Shown piece after piece: positions 52,514 through 60,934 of a stretch of 64,000 bases of DNA (within the stretch, counting starts at the first letter, position 1; each line of letters starts with the position of its first letter). Under the pieces are notes generated by a model that saw only the letters and a program-made list of their open reading frames with translations, did not search any database and was not told the DNA's origin. A program made the position numbers and the translations under genes. Origin of the DNA: Streptomyces sp. NBC_01116 (GTDB lineage: Bacteria > Actinomycetota > Actinomycetes > Streptomycetales > Streptomycetaceae); contig NZ_CP108644.1 of NCBI RefSeq assembly GCF_041435495.1, positions 6,185,501 through 6,249,500 of the forward strand, given 5' to 3'.

Positions 52514-52684
52514 TCACGGGATCAGGGCCCCGAGGAGGTCGCGGGCCCATCCGAAGAACGTATGCACCAGCACCGCCAGCAGCACCAGGATGCCGAGGAT
52601 CACGGCGGTGACCCAGGAGCAGCTGCCCCCGGGTCCCGCCGAAGGCTCGTCCCGCCCGCCCAGCTCCGCATCGAACAGATCCAT
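52514..52684 (-). CDS. small single-span membrane protein
   Basis: This 56-residue frame has an acidic N-terminus, then one clear membrane helix (WVTAVILGILVLLAVLVHTFF) and a short tail. The hydrophobic helix with good codon bias suggests a real gene, but I know no family. No strong ribosome site is seen before the ATG. The 346 bases between it and the next gene (52685-53030) show no gene; they probably carry promoters. Confidence 0.5.
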   Translation of the reverse strand: MDLFDAELGGRDEPSAGPGGSCSWVTAVILGILVLLAVLVHTFFGWARDLLGALIP

Positions 52685-53030
52685 GGCCCGTCCCCGTCCC
52701 ACCCCGTCGGCATCACCCGGGACCGGGTGATCGGAGCCCCCCGGCTCCGTGGGGTGCAGCCTCGCACGGTCGGGCGGCCCACGGGGTGGGTTGCCGTACT
52801 CGGGTCGGGGGGCGAACGTACTCAGCCGGCTCGGCCCACCCCGGGTGCGGGCGACTGCCCGTGCCGGTCCGCGTCCCCCGCCCGTCCGGCGTAACGCAGG
52901 CAGGTCAATGACGGGGCTCCCGGGTGACGGGCGGGGCCGGGCGGATGTGTGAGTTCCGGTTGAGGGGATACGCGGAGGGTCCCGGCACCACGAGGGTGGC
53001 CGGGCCTCGGCACCATCAAGGGAGTTTTCC

Positions 53031-53297
53031 GTGGGCATCATCGCCTGGATCCTCATCGGCCTGTTCGCGGGGCTCATCGCCAAGGCGCTGACGCCGGGCA
53101 AGGACCCCGGGGGCTGCCTCGTCACGATCGTCATCGGCATCGTGGGCGGGCTGCTCGGCGGCTGGCTCGGCAAGGTGATCTTCGGCGTCGACTCGATCGA
53201 CGGATTCTTCAGCCTGTCGACGTGGATCGCCGCCGTCGTCGGCTCGGTGATCGTCCTGCTCGTCTACCGGCTGGTCGCGGGACAGCGATCGCGCTGA
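53031..53297 (+). CDS. GlsB/YeaQ/YmgE-type stress-response membrane protein
   Basis: This 88-residue protein has three membrane helices with Gly-rich packing (IAWILIGLFAGLIAKALTPG, then IVIGIVGGLLGGWLG), typical of the GlsB/YeaQ/YmgE family. Members are induced by envelope or osmotic stress, and their exact role is unknown. The GTG has GGAG six bases upstream. The catalase gene follows 152 bases later, so the two may respond to similar stress but are probably separate units. Confidence 0.92.
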   Translation: MGIIAWILIGLFAGLIAKALTPGKDPGGCLVTIVIGIVGGLLGGWLGKVIFGVDSIDGFFSLSTWIAAVVGSVIVLLVYRLVAGQRSR

Positions 53298-53449
53298 CCC
53301 GGCTCGAAAACCCCGGGGGCGCCGTTCCTCGGCGAGTCAATTCATCCAGGTTTGCCTACATTGGCAGAGGGCAAGTAGGGCAGCCGTAGGGGGAGCCACC
53401 GCCGACACGTCCGCGGAAGACGAACAAGAGGACAAGAGGAAACGACGAC

Positions 53450-54973
53450 ATGACCGACACCTCGCGCAAGCCGACCACCTCCGACTCCGGCGCCCCGGTG
53501 GAGAGCGACGAGCATTCGCTCACCGTCGGCCCGGGCGGGCCGATCCTGCTCCAGGACTCCTACCTGATCGAGCAGATGGCCCAGTTCAACCGCGAACGCA
53601 TCCCCGAACGCCAGCCGCACGCCAAGGGAAGCGGCGCCTTCGGCAAGTTCGAGGTGACCGCGGATGTCTCCCCGTACACGAAGGCCGCACTGTTCCAGCC
53701 CGGCACCACGACCGACCTGGTCATCAGGTTCTCCACCGTCGCCGGGGAGCGGGGCAGCCCGGACACCTGGCGGGACCCGCGCGGCTTCGCGGTGAAGTTC
53801 TACACCAGCGAGGGCAACTACGACATGGTGGGCAACAACACCCCCGTGTTCTTCGTGAAGGACCCGATGAAGTTCCAGCACTTCATCCGGTCGCAGAAGC
53901 GCCGCGCGGACAACAACCTCCGCGACCACGACATGCAGTGGGACTTCTGGACCCTCTCGCCCGAGTCGGCCCACCAGGTCACCTGGCTGATGGGCGACCG
54001 GGGCATCCCGCGGACCTGGCGCCACATGAACGGCTACACCTCGCACACGTACATGTGGATCAACGCCGAGGGCAAGCGGTTCTGGGTGAAGTACCACTTC
54101 AAGACCGACCAGGGCATCGAGACGTTCACGCAGCACGAGGCCGACCAGATGGCCGCCGCGGACACGGACTACCACACGCGTGATCTCTTCGAGCACATCC
54201 GCGACGGGGAGTTCCCGAGCTGGACGCTGAAGGTCCAGATCATGCCGTACGAGGACGCGAAGGACTACCGGTTCAACCCCTTCGACCTGACCAAGGTGTG
54301 GCCGCACGGCGACTACCCGCTGATCGAGGTCGGCAGGATGACGCTGGACCGCAACCCCACGGACAACCACGCCGAGATCGAGCAGGCGGCCTTTCAGCCG
54401 AACAACCTGGTCCCCGGCATCGGCCCGAGCCCGGACCGCATGCTGCTGGCCCGGCTGTTCAGCTACGCGGACTCGCACCGCTACCGCATCGGCGGCAACT
54501 ACCAGCAGCTCCCCGTCAACGCCCCCGTCGTCCCGGTGCACACGTACTCCAAGGACGGGGCGATGGCGTACCGGAAGACCACCGACCCCGTCTACGCCCC
54601 GAACTCCAAGGGCGGCCCGGCGGCCGACACGGAGCGCTACGGCACCCCGCCGAGCTGGTACGCCGACGGCGATATCACCCGGGCCGCCTACGTCGACCAT
54701 GCCGAGGACGACGACTGGGGCCAGGCGGGCACGATGGTCCGCGAGGTCCTGGACGACGCGGCGCGGGACCGGCTGGTGGACAACATCGTCGGCCACCTGC
54801 TGAACGGCGTGACCGAACCGGTGCTGAAGCGGGCGTTCCAGTACTGGACGAACGTGGACGCCACCCTGGGCAAGCGCGTCGAGCAGGGCGTCCGCGCGAA
54901 GGCGGGCGAGAAGGACCCGAAGGCGGGCGAGCAGGGCAACCCGGCGCGCTCGTCGATGCAGCACAAGGCCTGA
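53450..54973 (+). CDS. katA: catalase (monofunctional, haem type)
   Basis: This is a small-subunit haem catalase of 507 residues that breaks down hydrogen peroxide. The catalytic His is in RQPHAKGSGAFG. The Asn region is MVGNNTPVFFVKDP, RFSTVAGERGSPDTWRDPRG is intact and the haem-ligand Tyr lies in RLFSYADSHRYRIGGN. The C-terminus is a short Lys/Gly/Glu tail. It lacks a large-subunit extension. An inverted repeat (TGCC TACATT GGCA, 53353-53366) lies in the promoter. A long perfect terminator follows. Confidence 0.96.
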   Translation: MTDTSRKPTTSDSGAPVESDEHSLTVGPGGPILLQDSYLIEQMAQFNRERIPERQPHAKGSGAFGKFEVTADVSPYTKAALFQPGTTTDLVIRFSTVAGERGSPDTWRDPRGFAVKFYTSEGNYDMVGNNTPVFFVKDPMKFQHFIRSQKRRADNNLRDHDMQWDFWTLSPESAHQVTWLMGDRGIPRTWRHMNGYTSHTYMWINAEGKRFWVKYHFKTDQGIETFTQHEADQMAAADTDYHTRDLFEHIRDGEFPSWTLKVQIMPYEDAKDYRFNPFDLTKVWPHGDYPLIEVGRMTLDRNPTDNHAEIEQAAFQPNNLVPGIGPSPDRMLLARLFSYADSHRYRIGGNYQQLPVNAPVVPVHTYSKDGAMAYRKTTDPVYAPNSKGGPAADTERYGTPPSWYADGDITRAAYVDHAEDDDWGQAGTMVREVLDDAARDRLVDNIVGHLLNGVTEPVLKRAFQYWTNVDATLGKRVEQGVRAKAGEKDPKAGEQGNPARSSMQHKA

Positions 54974-54994
54974 GGCGGGCCCGGCCGTACGGCA

Positions 54995-55031
54995 AGGTCC
55001 TCGCCCCGCCGGACCGGCGGGGCGAGGACCT
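54995..55031. terminator. terminator after the catalase gene
   Basis: An 18-base-pair perfect inverted repeat (AGGTCCTCGCCCCGCCGG and its complement) around one A lies 22 bases after the catalase stop, between convergent genes. Confidence 0.88.
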
Positions 55032-55121
55032 CGCCGTTTCCTCCCCGGGCCGAAGGTCGGGGCCCTCATGGGGAAGCCGCAGCGGCCCGCCACCGTGCTC
55101 CCGCCTCTCCGTACGGATCAC

Positions 55122-55595
55122 TCAGTGCTGGATCAGGCCGCCGACCGGTACCGGGGAGACGTGCCCGGAGGGCGGCAGGGCGCGCGCCAGGTCGAGCCCG
55201 ACGTCCACCAGCGACGACCGGCGCAGGCCGGCGACCTCGGCAAGCGGGGTCCACACCGACTCGGCGGTGTCGCCGTTCGGCTCGGGCCGCAGTCGGCCAC
55301 CGGTGACGCGTACGCGGTAGAAGACGCCGACGTTCTGATGCTCGGGCGCACCGGGCCGACGCCGCTCGCTCGCGGGGATCACCCGCGAGTCCACGCCGAG
55401 CAGACGCTCGACCACGGCCTCCAGGCCGGTCTCCTCGGCGACTTCCCGGATCACCGCGTCGTACGGGTCCTCCGACTGCTCGACCCCGCCGCCCGGGAGG
55501 GTCCAGGTCCTCTCGCCGCCCCGACCCACGGCAAGCGCGAGCAGCACCCGCCCGTCCTCGATGCACACCGCGTACGCGGCCAGTCGCCGACTCAT
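55122..55595 (-). CDS. NUDIX hydrolase
   Basis: This 157-residue protein has the full Nudix box, GGGVEQSEDP then REVAEETGL (about 35-57), and hydrolyses a nucleoside-diphosphate-linked substrate. The strand VCIEDGRVLLALAVGRGGE leads into it. The substrate is unknown, as the box does not discriminate. It is divergent from the GNAT gene, with 75 bases between the starts. It converges with the catalase gene. Confidence 0.92.
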   Translation of the reverse strand: MSRRLAAYAVCIEDGRVLLALAVGRGGERTWTLPGGGVEQSEDPYDAVIREVAEETGLEAVVERLLGVDSRVIPASERRRPGAPEHQNVGVFYRVRVTGGRLRPEPNGDTAESVWTPLAEVAGLRRSSLVDVGLDLARALPPSGHVSPVPVGGLIQH

Positions 55596-55670
55596 GCCGG
55601 GAGGCTAGCCCCCGTGCCCGGGGCGGGCATCCGGGACCCCCTTCACCGCTCATGATCATCACGGTGCAGA

Positions 55671-56285
55671 ATGACCCGTATGTCGATAAGGAACACGCCT
55701 CAGGCGGCCACGCTCGACGATGCTCCGTCGATCGGCCGCACCTTGGCCCGCGCCTTCGCCGACGACCCGATGATGGGGTGGTTCTTCCCCGGCGGAGCCT
55801 CGCGCGAGCCCGACCTGGTCCGCTACTTCACCACGATCTTCACCCGGCAGTACGGCCGCCACGGAGTGTGCGAGCGCACCGCGTCGGCGGCCGCGTTCTG
55901 GGTGGCGCCGGAGGGGCAGGAGAAGGCGGTTCCCGATGCGGAGACGGTCGCGGAGCTGGAGGAGATCCTCGGGGACCGGGCGCCGCTGTTCCGGGAGGCG
56001 GTCGCGGCGGCCGCCGCGCAGGGCCCCAAGGAGCCGCACTGGTACCTCGCGGTCGTCGGCGCGGACCCGGCCGCCCGGGGAGAGGGGCACGGGGCGGCGC
56101 TGCTGCGTTCCGGGCTGGCCAAGGCCGACGCGGCGGGCCTGCCGGTCTACCTGGAGTCCTCCAAGCCGGACAACCTGCCCTTCTACGAGCACTTCGGCTT
56201 CACGGTGCTGGCGGAAGCTCAGCTTCCGGGGGGCGGGCCGGCGCTGTGGGTGATGCGGCGCGAGCCGGTTCCGGCGGGGCGGTAG
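55671..56285 (+). CDS. GNAT-family N-acetyltransferase
   Basis: This 204-residue acetyltransferase has the GNAT acetyl-CoA motif HWYLAVVGADPAARGEGHGAALL (about 122-144) and the later YLESSKPDNLPFYEHFGF. The N-terminal part (TLARAFADDPMMGWFFPG) is typical of the group that acetylates small amines or antibiotics. Two ATGs, 55671 and 55680, are possible and neither has a good ribosome site, so the mRNA may be leaderless. The substrate is unknown. Confidence 0.9.
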   Translation: MTRMSIRNTPQAATLDDAPSIGRTLARAFADDPMMGWFFPGGASREPDLVRYFTTIFTRQYGRHGVCERTASAAAFWVAPEGQEKAVPDAETVAELEEILGDRAPLFREAVAAAAAQGPKEPHWYLAVVGADPAARGEGHGAALLRSGLAKADAAGLPVYLESSKPDNLPFYEHFGFTVLAEAQLPGGGPALWVMRREPVPAGR

Positions 56286-56375
56286 GGGGCGACGGCGGGT
56301 GGGCCCGGGGGTTCGCCCGGAGGGCCCGCCCGCCGCGCCGAGCCCCCATCGGCCACGATCGGCGCTTCGGCCTGT

Positions 56376-56924
56376 TCAGAGTCGCACGGCGGGGAGTGGC
56401 TCCACGGCGAACGGACGGGGTCCGGAGGAGTGGCCGGAGCGGGCGCGCACCAGCGGCAGCGCCTGACGGAGACCCGCGCCGAGGTGGTGCAGCGAGTCGA
56501 CACCACGCGACTCCCAGACGGCGAACTCCCCGTCCACGTCGCGGGATGCGGTGTTCCACAACAGGGCGTCGCCGTTCTCGCTCCACGCGAAGACCTCCAG
56601 GTCGGCCGGCAGCGACCAGTGGCCGTCCGGCTCGATCATCCAGTCGAACCCCTCGGTCTCGCCCGCTCGGTAGCTCGCGCGAAAACGCGCCGTGAGCCGC
56701 TCACCCCGACCGTGCAGGCCGTCGGCGTACCCCGGCAGGACCGGGGGGTAGAACAGCCACATCCCGAAGGTGCGCCCCCACCCCGCGTGGCGCACGAACG
56801 CCCGGTAGGAATCCGGGAACCCCCCGCCGTCCGCGAAGCGGAATCGGTCGAGGACCTCGAAGTCGATGTGCTCCACCGTCGGTGCGCCCGGAAGACGCAG
56901 CCCGGCCACGGGATCGCTGATCAT
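56376..56924 (-). CDS. SMI1/KNR4-like protein
   Basis: This 182-residue protein resembles the SUKH superfamily: FRFADGGGFPDSYRAFVRHAG, then GRTFGMWLFYPP and a Trp-rich end. It has no signal or membrane helix. It would be a third SUKH-like gene in the window without a toxin beside it. Function as immunity protein or scaffold is inferred only from family. Confidence 0.7.
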   Translation of the reverse strand: MISDPVAGLRLPGAPTVEHIDFEVLDRFRFADGGGFPDSYRAFVRHAGWGRTFGMWLFYPPVLPGYADGLHGRGERLTARFRASYRAGETEGFDWMIEPDGHWSLPADLEVFAWSENGDALLWNTASRDVDGEFAVWESRGVDSLHHLGAGLRQALPLVRARSGHSSGPRPFAVEPLPAVRL

Positions 56925-57051
56925 GCCGTGGATGCTAGCGACCCGGACCGACAGAGCGACCGGGGTTGCGGAATGCCCTCGGCCAACACGGGGGCACTGC
57001 TGGGTTCCGCCGTCCGGCCCTCTGCCCCTGCCGTGGTCGCAACAGCACTGC

Positions 57052-57624
57052 TCAGTCTTCGCCGACGGGGCCCACCGCCCACGTCTGAGGCGCCCACACC
57101 CCCGACCGCTTCAGCGACGCCGGGCAGTGGCGGAAGATCTCGTCGATCTCGACGACCAGGGCGAGCTTCGGGCGCTGGCCCTTCAGCGTCATCGCGTCGA
57201 AGAACGGGGCGTCCGTGACGATGCGGGCGCGGCCGTTGATGCGCAGGACGTCCATCGCGCCCGGTATCAGGTAGAGCAGGCCCACGCGCGGGTTCGCCAG
57301 GATGTTGTGGAAGCTGTCCGCGCGGCGGTTTCCCGGGCGGTCGGGGAGGGCGATGGTGCCCGGGTCCAGGACGTGGGTGAAGCCGGGGGCGTCGCCGCGC
57401 GGGGTGGCGTCGCAGTTGCCGGCCGCGTCCGACGTGGCCATGGTGCACAGCGGCGAGCGGGCCAGCAGGTCCAGGTCGTCCTCGGTGAGCCGGTCGTGGA
57501 CCTTGTCGATGACGATCGGGTGCGGCGTTCCCAGGAGCTCGCGCAGTTCGTCCGCCGAGCCCAGGGGCACGGCCCCGGCCAGTGGGCCGGTGGCGGGGGC
57601 GACGGGGGCGGCGGCGTACGACAA
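57052..57624 (-). CDS. pyridoxamine 5'-phosphate oxidase family protein (MSMEG_1061 type)
   Basis: This 190-residue protein belongs to the FMN/F420-binding split-barrel superfamily. The sequence VIDKVHDRLTEDDLDLLARS, PLCTMATSDAAGN and LPDRPGNRRADSFHNILANP, then VGLLYLIPG, fits the MSMEG_1061-like group. It probably reduces a small molecule with a flavin. The start is a TTG with GGAG seven bases upstream. It is divergent from the siderophore permease operon, and a degenerate iron box lies between them, so iron may control both. The link to siderophore reduction is inferred. Confidence 0.85.
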   Translation of the reverse strand: MSYAAAPVAPATGPLAGAVPLGSADELRELLGTPHPIVIDKVHDRLTEDDLDLLARSPLCTMATSDAAGNCDATPRGDAPGFTHVLDPGTIALPDRPGNRRADSFHNILANPRVGLLYLIPGAMDVLRINGRARIVTDAPFFDAMTLKGQRPKLALVVEIDEIFRHCPASLKRSGVWAPQTWAVGPVGED

Positions 57625-57677
57625 GGAAGTGCTCCGGAGCTCGTGGGGTGCGGCAGCGCACGGTCGAACAGGCGCTG

Positions 57678-57696
57678 TTAGGGTGACCTTACTTTG
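57678..57696. promoter_or_regulatory. degenerate iron box
   Basis: TTAGGGTGACCTTACTTTG matches the DmdR/IdeR iron box only partly (about 10 of 19 positions). Its position between the divergent PPOX gene and the siderophore permeases supports it. Confidence 0.45.
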
Positions 57697-57796
57697 GGCC
57701 CCCTTGCGTTCCCCGTCCGGGGTGGACCGGCCGACGAGGGCGTCACCCGTGCCCGGGGGAGCCCCGGCGCCGACGAACCAGCGTGAGGAACGAACA

Positions 57797-57838
57797 GTGC
57801 ACCACCGCATTCCGGCCGCCCCGGTGGCCGGGTCGTGA
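57797..57838 (+). promoter_or_regulatory. upstream mini-gene coupled to the siderophore permease
   Basis: A 13-codon frame (MHHRIPAAPVAGS) has a strong GAGGA ribosome site and a GTG start, and its TGA overlaps the GTG of the permease. The permease has no ribosome site of its own, so ribosomes probably reinitiate from the mini-gene. Confidence 0.7.
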
Positions 57839-58902
57839 GCGGCCCGGCTCTCCTGGAGAAGGAGAAGCAGCCGGCCGCCGGCAAGGAAGCGCGGCGCAAG
57901 CGCAGCCGCCCCGTGCTCGCCCTCGGTCTCCTCGCCGCCCTCGCCGTGCTGTTCCTCACCGTGGTCGCCAGCCTCGCCATCGGCTCCGGCGACGTGCCCT
58001 TCCGGGACGTCGTCGACGGAGTCCTCGACCCGGACGTCTCCGTCAAGGGGCAGCTCATCGTCCAGGAGGTCCGCATCCCGCGCACCGTCGCCGGGCTGCT
58101 CGCCGGTGCGGCGCTCGGCCTCGCGGGCGCGGTGATGCAGGGCGTCGCCCGTAACCCCCTCGCCGACCCCCAGCTCCTCGGCATCAACGCGGGCGCGTCC
58201 GTGGCCGTCGTCTGCTCGATCACCCTGCTCGGGTTCACGGTCGCCACCCAGTTCATCTGGTTCGGCTTCCTCGGCGCGCTGCTCGCCGCCCTCCTCGTGT
58301 ACGGGGTCGGCTCGCTCGGGCGGGAAGGCGCCACCCCGGTGAAACTGGCGCTCGCCGGGGCCGCGACCAGTGCCGTGCTCACCTCGGTGACCAGCGCGAT
58401 CCTCCTCCAGGACCGGGGCAGCTACGACCAGTTCCGGTTCTGGCAGCTCGGCGCGCTGACCGCCCGGTCCGCCGAGGTGCTGTGGCAGGTATCGCCGTTC
58501 ATCGCGGCCGGCGTCGTCCTCGCACTGGCCCTCGGACCGCAGCTCAACGCCCTCTCCCTCGGCGACGACCTGGCCCGCGGCCTCGGCCAGCGCGTCGGGA
58601 CCATTCGGATGGTGTCCGCCCTCGCCGTGGTGATCCTGTGCGGCGCGGCCACCGTCGTCGCCGGGCCCATCGGCTTCGTCGGGCTCGCCGTACCGCACGC
58701 CGCCCGCCTCATCACCGGACCCGACTACCGCTGGGTCCTCCCGTACAGCATGGTGCTCGCCCCGGTCATGCTCCTCGTCGCCGACATCGTCGGCCGGGTC
58801 GTCGCCCGGCCCGGAGAGGTCCAGGTCGGCGTGATCACGGCCGCGATCGGCTGCATCCCCTTCATCTGGCTGGTCCGCCGCAGGAAGCTGGTGGAACTGT
58901 GA
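57835..58902 (+). CDS. FecCD-type siderophore permease, first subunit
   Basis: This 355-residue permease has about nine or ten membrane segments and the FecCD signature VRIPRTVAGLLAGAALGLAGAVMQ and NPLADPQLLGINAGAS. The cytoplasmic loop with IGFVGLAVPHAARL contacts the ATPase. It imports ferric siderophores with the second permease, the ATPase and the lipoprotein downstream. Its GTG overlaps the stop of a 13-codon mini-gene, and its own stop overlaps the next permease by four bases. It is the first gene of an iron-regulated operon. Confidence 0.94.
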   Translation: MSGPALLEKEKQPAAGKEARRKRSRPVLALGLLAALAVLFLTVVASLAIGSGDVPFRDVVDGVLDPDVSVKGQLIVQEVRIPRTVAGLLAGAALGLAGAVMQGVARNPLADPQLLGINAGASVAVVCSITLLGFTVATQFIWFGFLGALLAALLVYGVGSLGREGATPVKLALAGAATSAVLTSVTSAILLQDRGSYDQFRFWQLGALTARSAEVLWQVSPFIAAGVVLALALGPQLNALSLGDDLARGLGQRVGTIRMVSALAVVILCGAATVVAGPIGFVGLAVPHAARLITGPDYRWVLPYSMVLAPVMLLVADIVGRVVARPGEVQVGVITAAIGCIPFIWLVRRRKLVEL

Positions 58903-59987
58903 GCCGGAAGACCGTCCTCGCCGAGGACGCCGCCCGCGCGGACAGGGAGCGGCTCGCCGACGCCGTACGCCAGGTGTCCGCCGTACGCGGGCGGAGCCTG
59001 CGGCGCTCCGTCCTCGTCGGCGCCTCCCTGCTGGCCGCCGTGATCGTCGTGTTCGGCCTCTCGCTCGGCTTCGGCGACATGGTGATGCCGATCGGGAAGG
59101 TCGTCGCCACCCTGTTCGGCGGCGGGGACGGCGGATCGCGGTTCGTCGTCCTGGAACTGCGGCTGCCCCGCGCCCTCCTCGCGATCCTCGTCGGCGCGGG
59201 CTTCGGCCTCTCCGGAGCCGTCTTCCAGACCGTCCTGCGCAACCCGCTCGCCAGCCCCGACCTCATCGGCATCAGCGCCGGGGCCAGCGCGGTCGCCGTC
59301 ACCGCCGCCCTGCTCTTCCAGGTCAGCGGGCTCGCCCTCTCCGCGAGCGCCCTCACCGGTTCGCTGGTCGCCGGGGCGGCCATCTACCTGCTCGCCTGGC
59401 GGCAGGGCATCGCCGGCCAGCGCCTCGTCCTCGTCGGGATCGGCGTCGGCATGGGGCTCTCCAGCATCGTCTGGTACGTGATGGCCCGCTCCGAGGTCAC
59501 CGACGCGCAGGAGGCGTTCCGCTGGCTCGCGGGCAGCCTCAACGGCCGTTCCTGGGGCCAGGTGTGGCCGCTGCTCATCGCCCTCGGCGTCCTCGTCCCG
59601 CTCACCGTCCTCGCCGCCCACGTGCTGCGCCCGCTCCAGCTCGGGGACGACGCCGCCGCAGGGCTCGGCGCGAAGGTCGAGGGCGGCCGGCTCGCGCTGC
59701 TGGGCTGCGCGACCGCGCTCGCCGGGGTCGCGACCGCCGCCGCCGGACCCGTCGGGTTCGTGGCGTTCGTCGCCGCCCCGATCGCCCGCCGCCTGGTCCC
59801 GGGCCGGGGTGCGGCCCTGCCGCAGGCGGCCCTGACCGGGGCGCTGCTGGTCCTGGTCGCCGACTTCGCGGCGCAGCACGCGCTGCCCTCCGTCCAGCTG
59901 CCGGTGGGCGTGGTCACCAGCATCATCGGCGCCCCGTATCTGCTCCTGCTCCTGGCCCGCGCCAACCGCGTGGGCGGCGGGGGCTGA
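58899..59987 (+). CDS. FecCD-type siderophore permease, second subunit
   Basis: This 362-residue permease has a hydrophilic N-terminus of about 40 residues, then nine or ten membrane segments. The FecCD motifs LRLPRALLAILVGAGFGLSGAVFQ and NPLASPDLIGISAGAS are clear, and VGFVAFVAAPIARRL is the ATPase contact. It forms a heterodimer with the preceding permease. Its GTG overlaps the previous stop (GTGA). The next gene starts one base after its stop, so the three are tightly coupled. Confidence 0.94.
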   Translation: MSRKTVLAEDAARADRERLADAVRQVSAVRGRSLRRSVLVGASLLAAVIVVFGLSLGFGDMVMPIGKVVATLFGGGDGGSRFVVLELRLPRALLAILVGAGFGLSGAVFQTVLRNPLASPDLIGISAGASAVAVTAALLFQVSGLALSASALTGSLVAGAAIYLLAWRQGIAGQRLVLVGIGVGMGLSSIVWYVMARSEVTDAQEAFRWLAGSLNGRSWGQVWPLLIALGVLVPLTVLAAHVLRPLQLGDDAAAGLGAKVEGGRLALLGCATALAGVATAAAGPVGFVAFVAAPIARRLVPGRGAALPQAALTGALLVLVADFAAQHALPSVQLPVGVVTSIIGAPYLLLLLARANRVGGGG

Positions 59988-59988
59988 C

Positions 59989-60867
59989 ATGGCGAAGCGG
60001 GCCGGGACGGAACAGACAGTTCAGAAGGACAAGGACGACGAAAGGCATGGCCCCCTCGTGGCCGAGCACACCTTGGAAGCCCGGGACGTCCGGCTCGGCT
60101 ACGGCGAACGCGAGATCGTCCCCGGCCTGAGCGTGGCGGTGCCGCCCGGGAAGATCACCGTCATCGTCGGCCCCAACGCCTGCGGGAAGTCGACGCTGCT
60201 GCGGGCGATGGCCCGGCTGCTGGCCCCGACCGCCGGGGCGGTGCTCCTGGACGGCCGGTCCATCCAGGAGACGCCGACCAAGGAGGTCGCCGCCGTGCTC
60301 GGGATCCTGCCGCAGAGCCCCACGGCCCCGGAGGGCATCACGGTCTCCGACCTGGTCGGACGCGGCCGCTATCCGCACCAGGGCTGGTTCCGTCGCTGGA
60401 GCGCCGAGGACGACGAGGCGGTCGCGGCGGCCCTGCTGTCGACGGACGTCCTCGAACTCGCCGACCGGTCGGTGGACGAGCTGTCGGGCGGTCAGCGCCA
60501 GCGGGTGTGGATCGCGATGGCGCTGGCCCAGCGCACGGACATCCTGCTGCTGGACGAGCCGACGACCTTCCTGGACGCCAGCCACCAGCTGGACGTCCTG
60601 GACCTGCTCACCGACCTCAACCGCGAGCAGGGCGTCACCATGGTGGCCGTGCTGCACGACCTCAACCTGGCGTGCCGGTACGCGGACCACATGATCGCCA
60701 TGAAGGCGGGGCGGATCGTCGCGGAGGGCCGGCCGGTCGACATCGTCACGGAGGAGCTGGTCGGCGAGGTCTTCGGCATGCGCTGCTCGGTGATCGAGGA
60801 CCCGGCGTCGGCCACCCCGATGGTCGTACCGCTGGGCCGCCACCACGTGAAGGACCCGGCCGCCTGA
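59989..60867 (+). CDS. siderophore ABC transporter ATPase (FepC type)
   Basis: This 292-residue ATPase drives siderophore import. Walker A GPNACGKST is at 61-69, the signature DELSGGQRQRVWIA, Walker B DILLLDEPTTFLDAS and the switch His in VAVLHDLNLACRYAD. The long charged N-terminal extension (about 1-28) is unusual but the domain is otherwise standard. It follows the second permease after one base. Confidence 0.95.
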   Translation: MAKRAGTEQTVQKDKDDERHGPLVAEHTLEARDVRLGYGEREIVPGLSVAVPPGKITVIVGPNACGKSTLLRAMARLLAPTAGAVLLDGRSIQETPTKEVAAVLGILPQSPTAPEGITVSDLVGRGRYPHQGWFRRWSAEDDEAVAAALLSTDVLELADRSVDELSGGQRQRVWIAMALAQRTDILLLDEPTTFLDASHQLDVLDLLTDLNREQGVTMVAVLHDLNLACRYADHMIAMKAGRIVAEGRPVDIVTEELVGEVFGMRCSVIEDPASATPMVVPLGRHHVKDPAA

Positions 60868-60910
60868 GGCCGTACGGAACCGCATCGCCCACCCGATGGC
60901 ACCGTTGTCA

Positions 60911-60929
60911 TTAGGTGAGGCTAACCTAA
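60911..60929. promoter_or_regulatory. iron box (DmdR1/IdeR operator)
   Basis: TTAGGTGAGGCTAACCTAA matches the Streptomyces iron box almost exactly (perfect outer TTAGG/CCTAA). It ends only five bases before the ATG of the binding-protein gene, so the repressor would cover the start of transcription. Confidence 0.93.
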
Positions 60930-60934
60930 AGGCT

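Noticed and set aside
53353..53366. Inverted repeat TGCC-TACATT-GGCA as a CatR/Fur site for catalase
   Set aside because: Does not match any catalase operator I can recall; kept only as a note.
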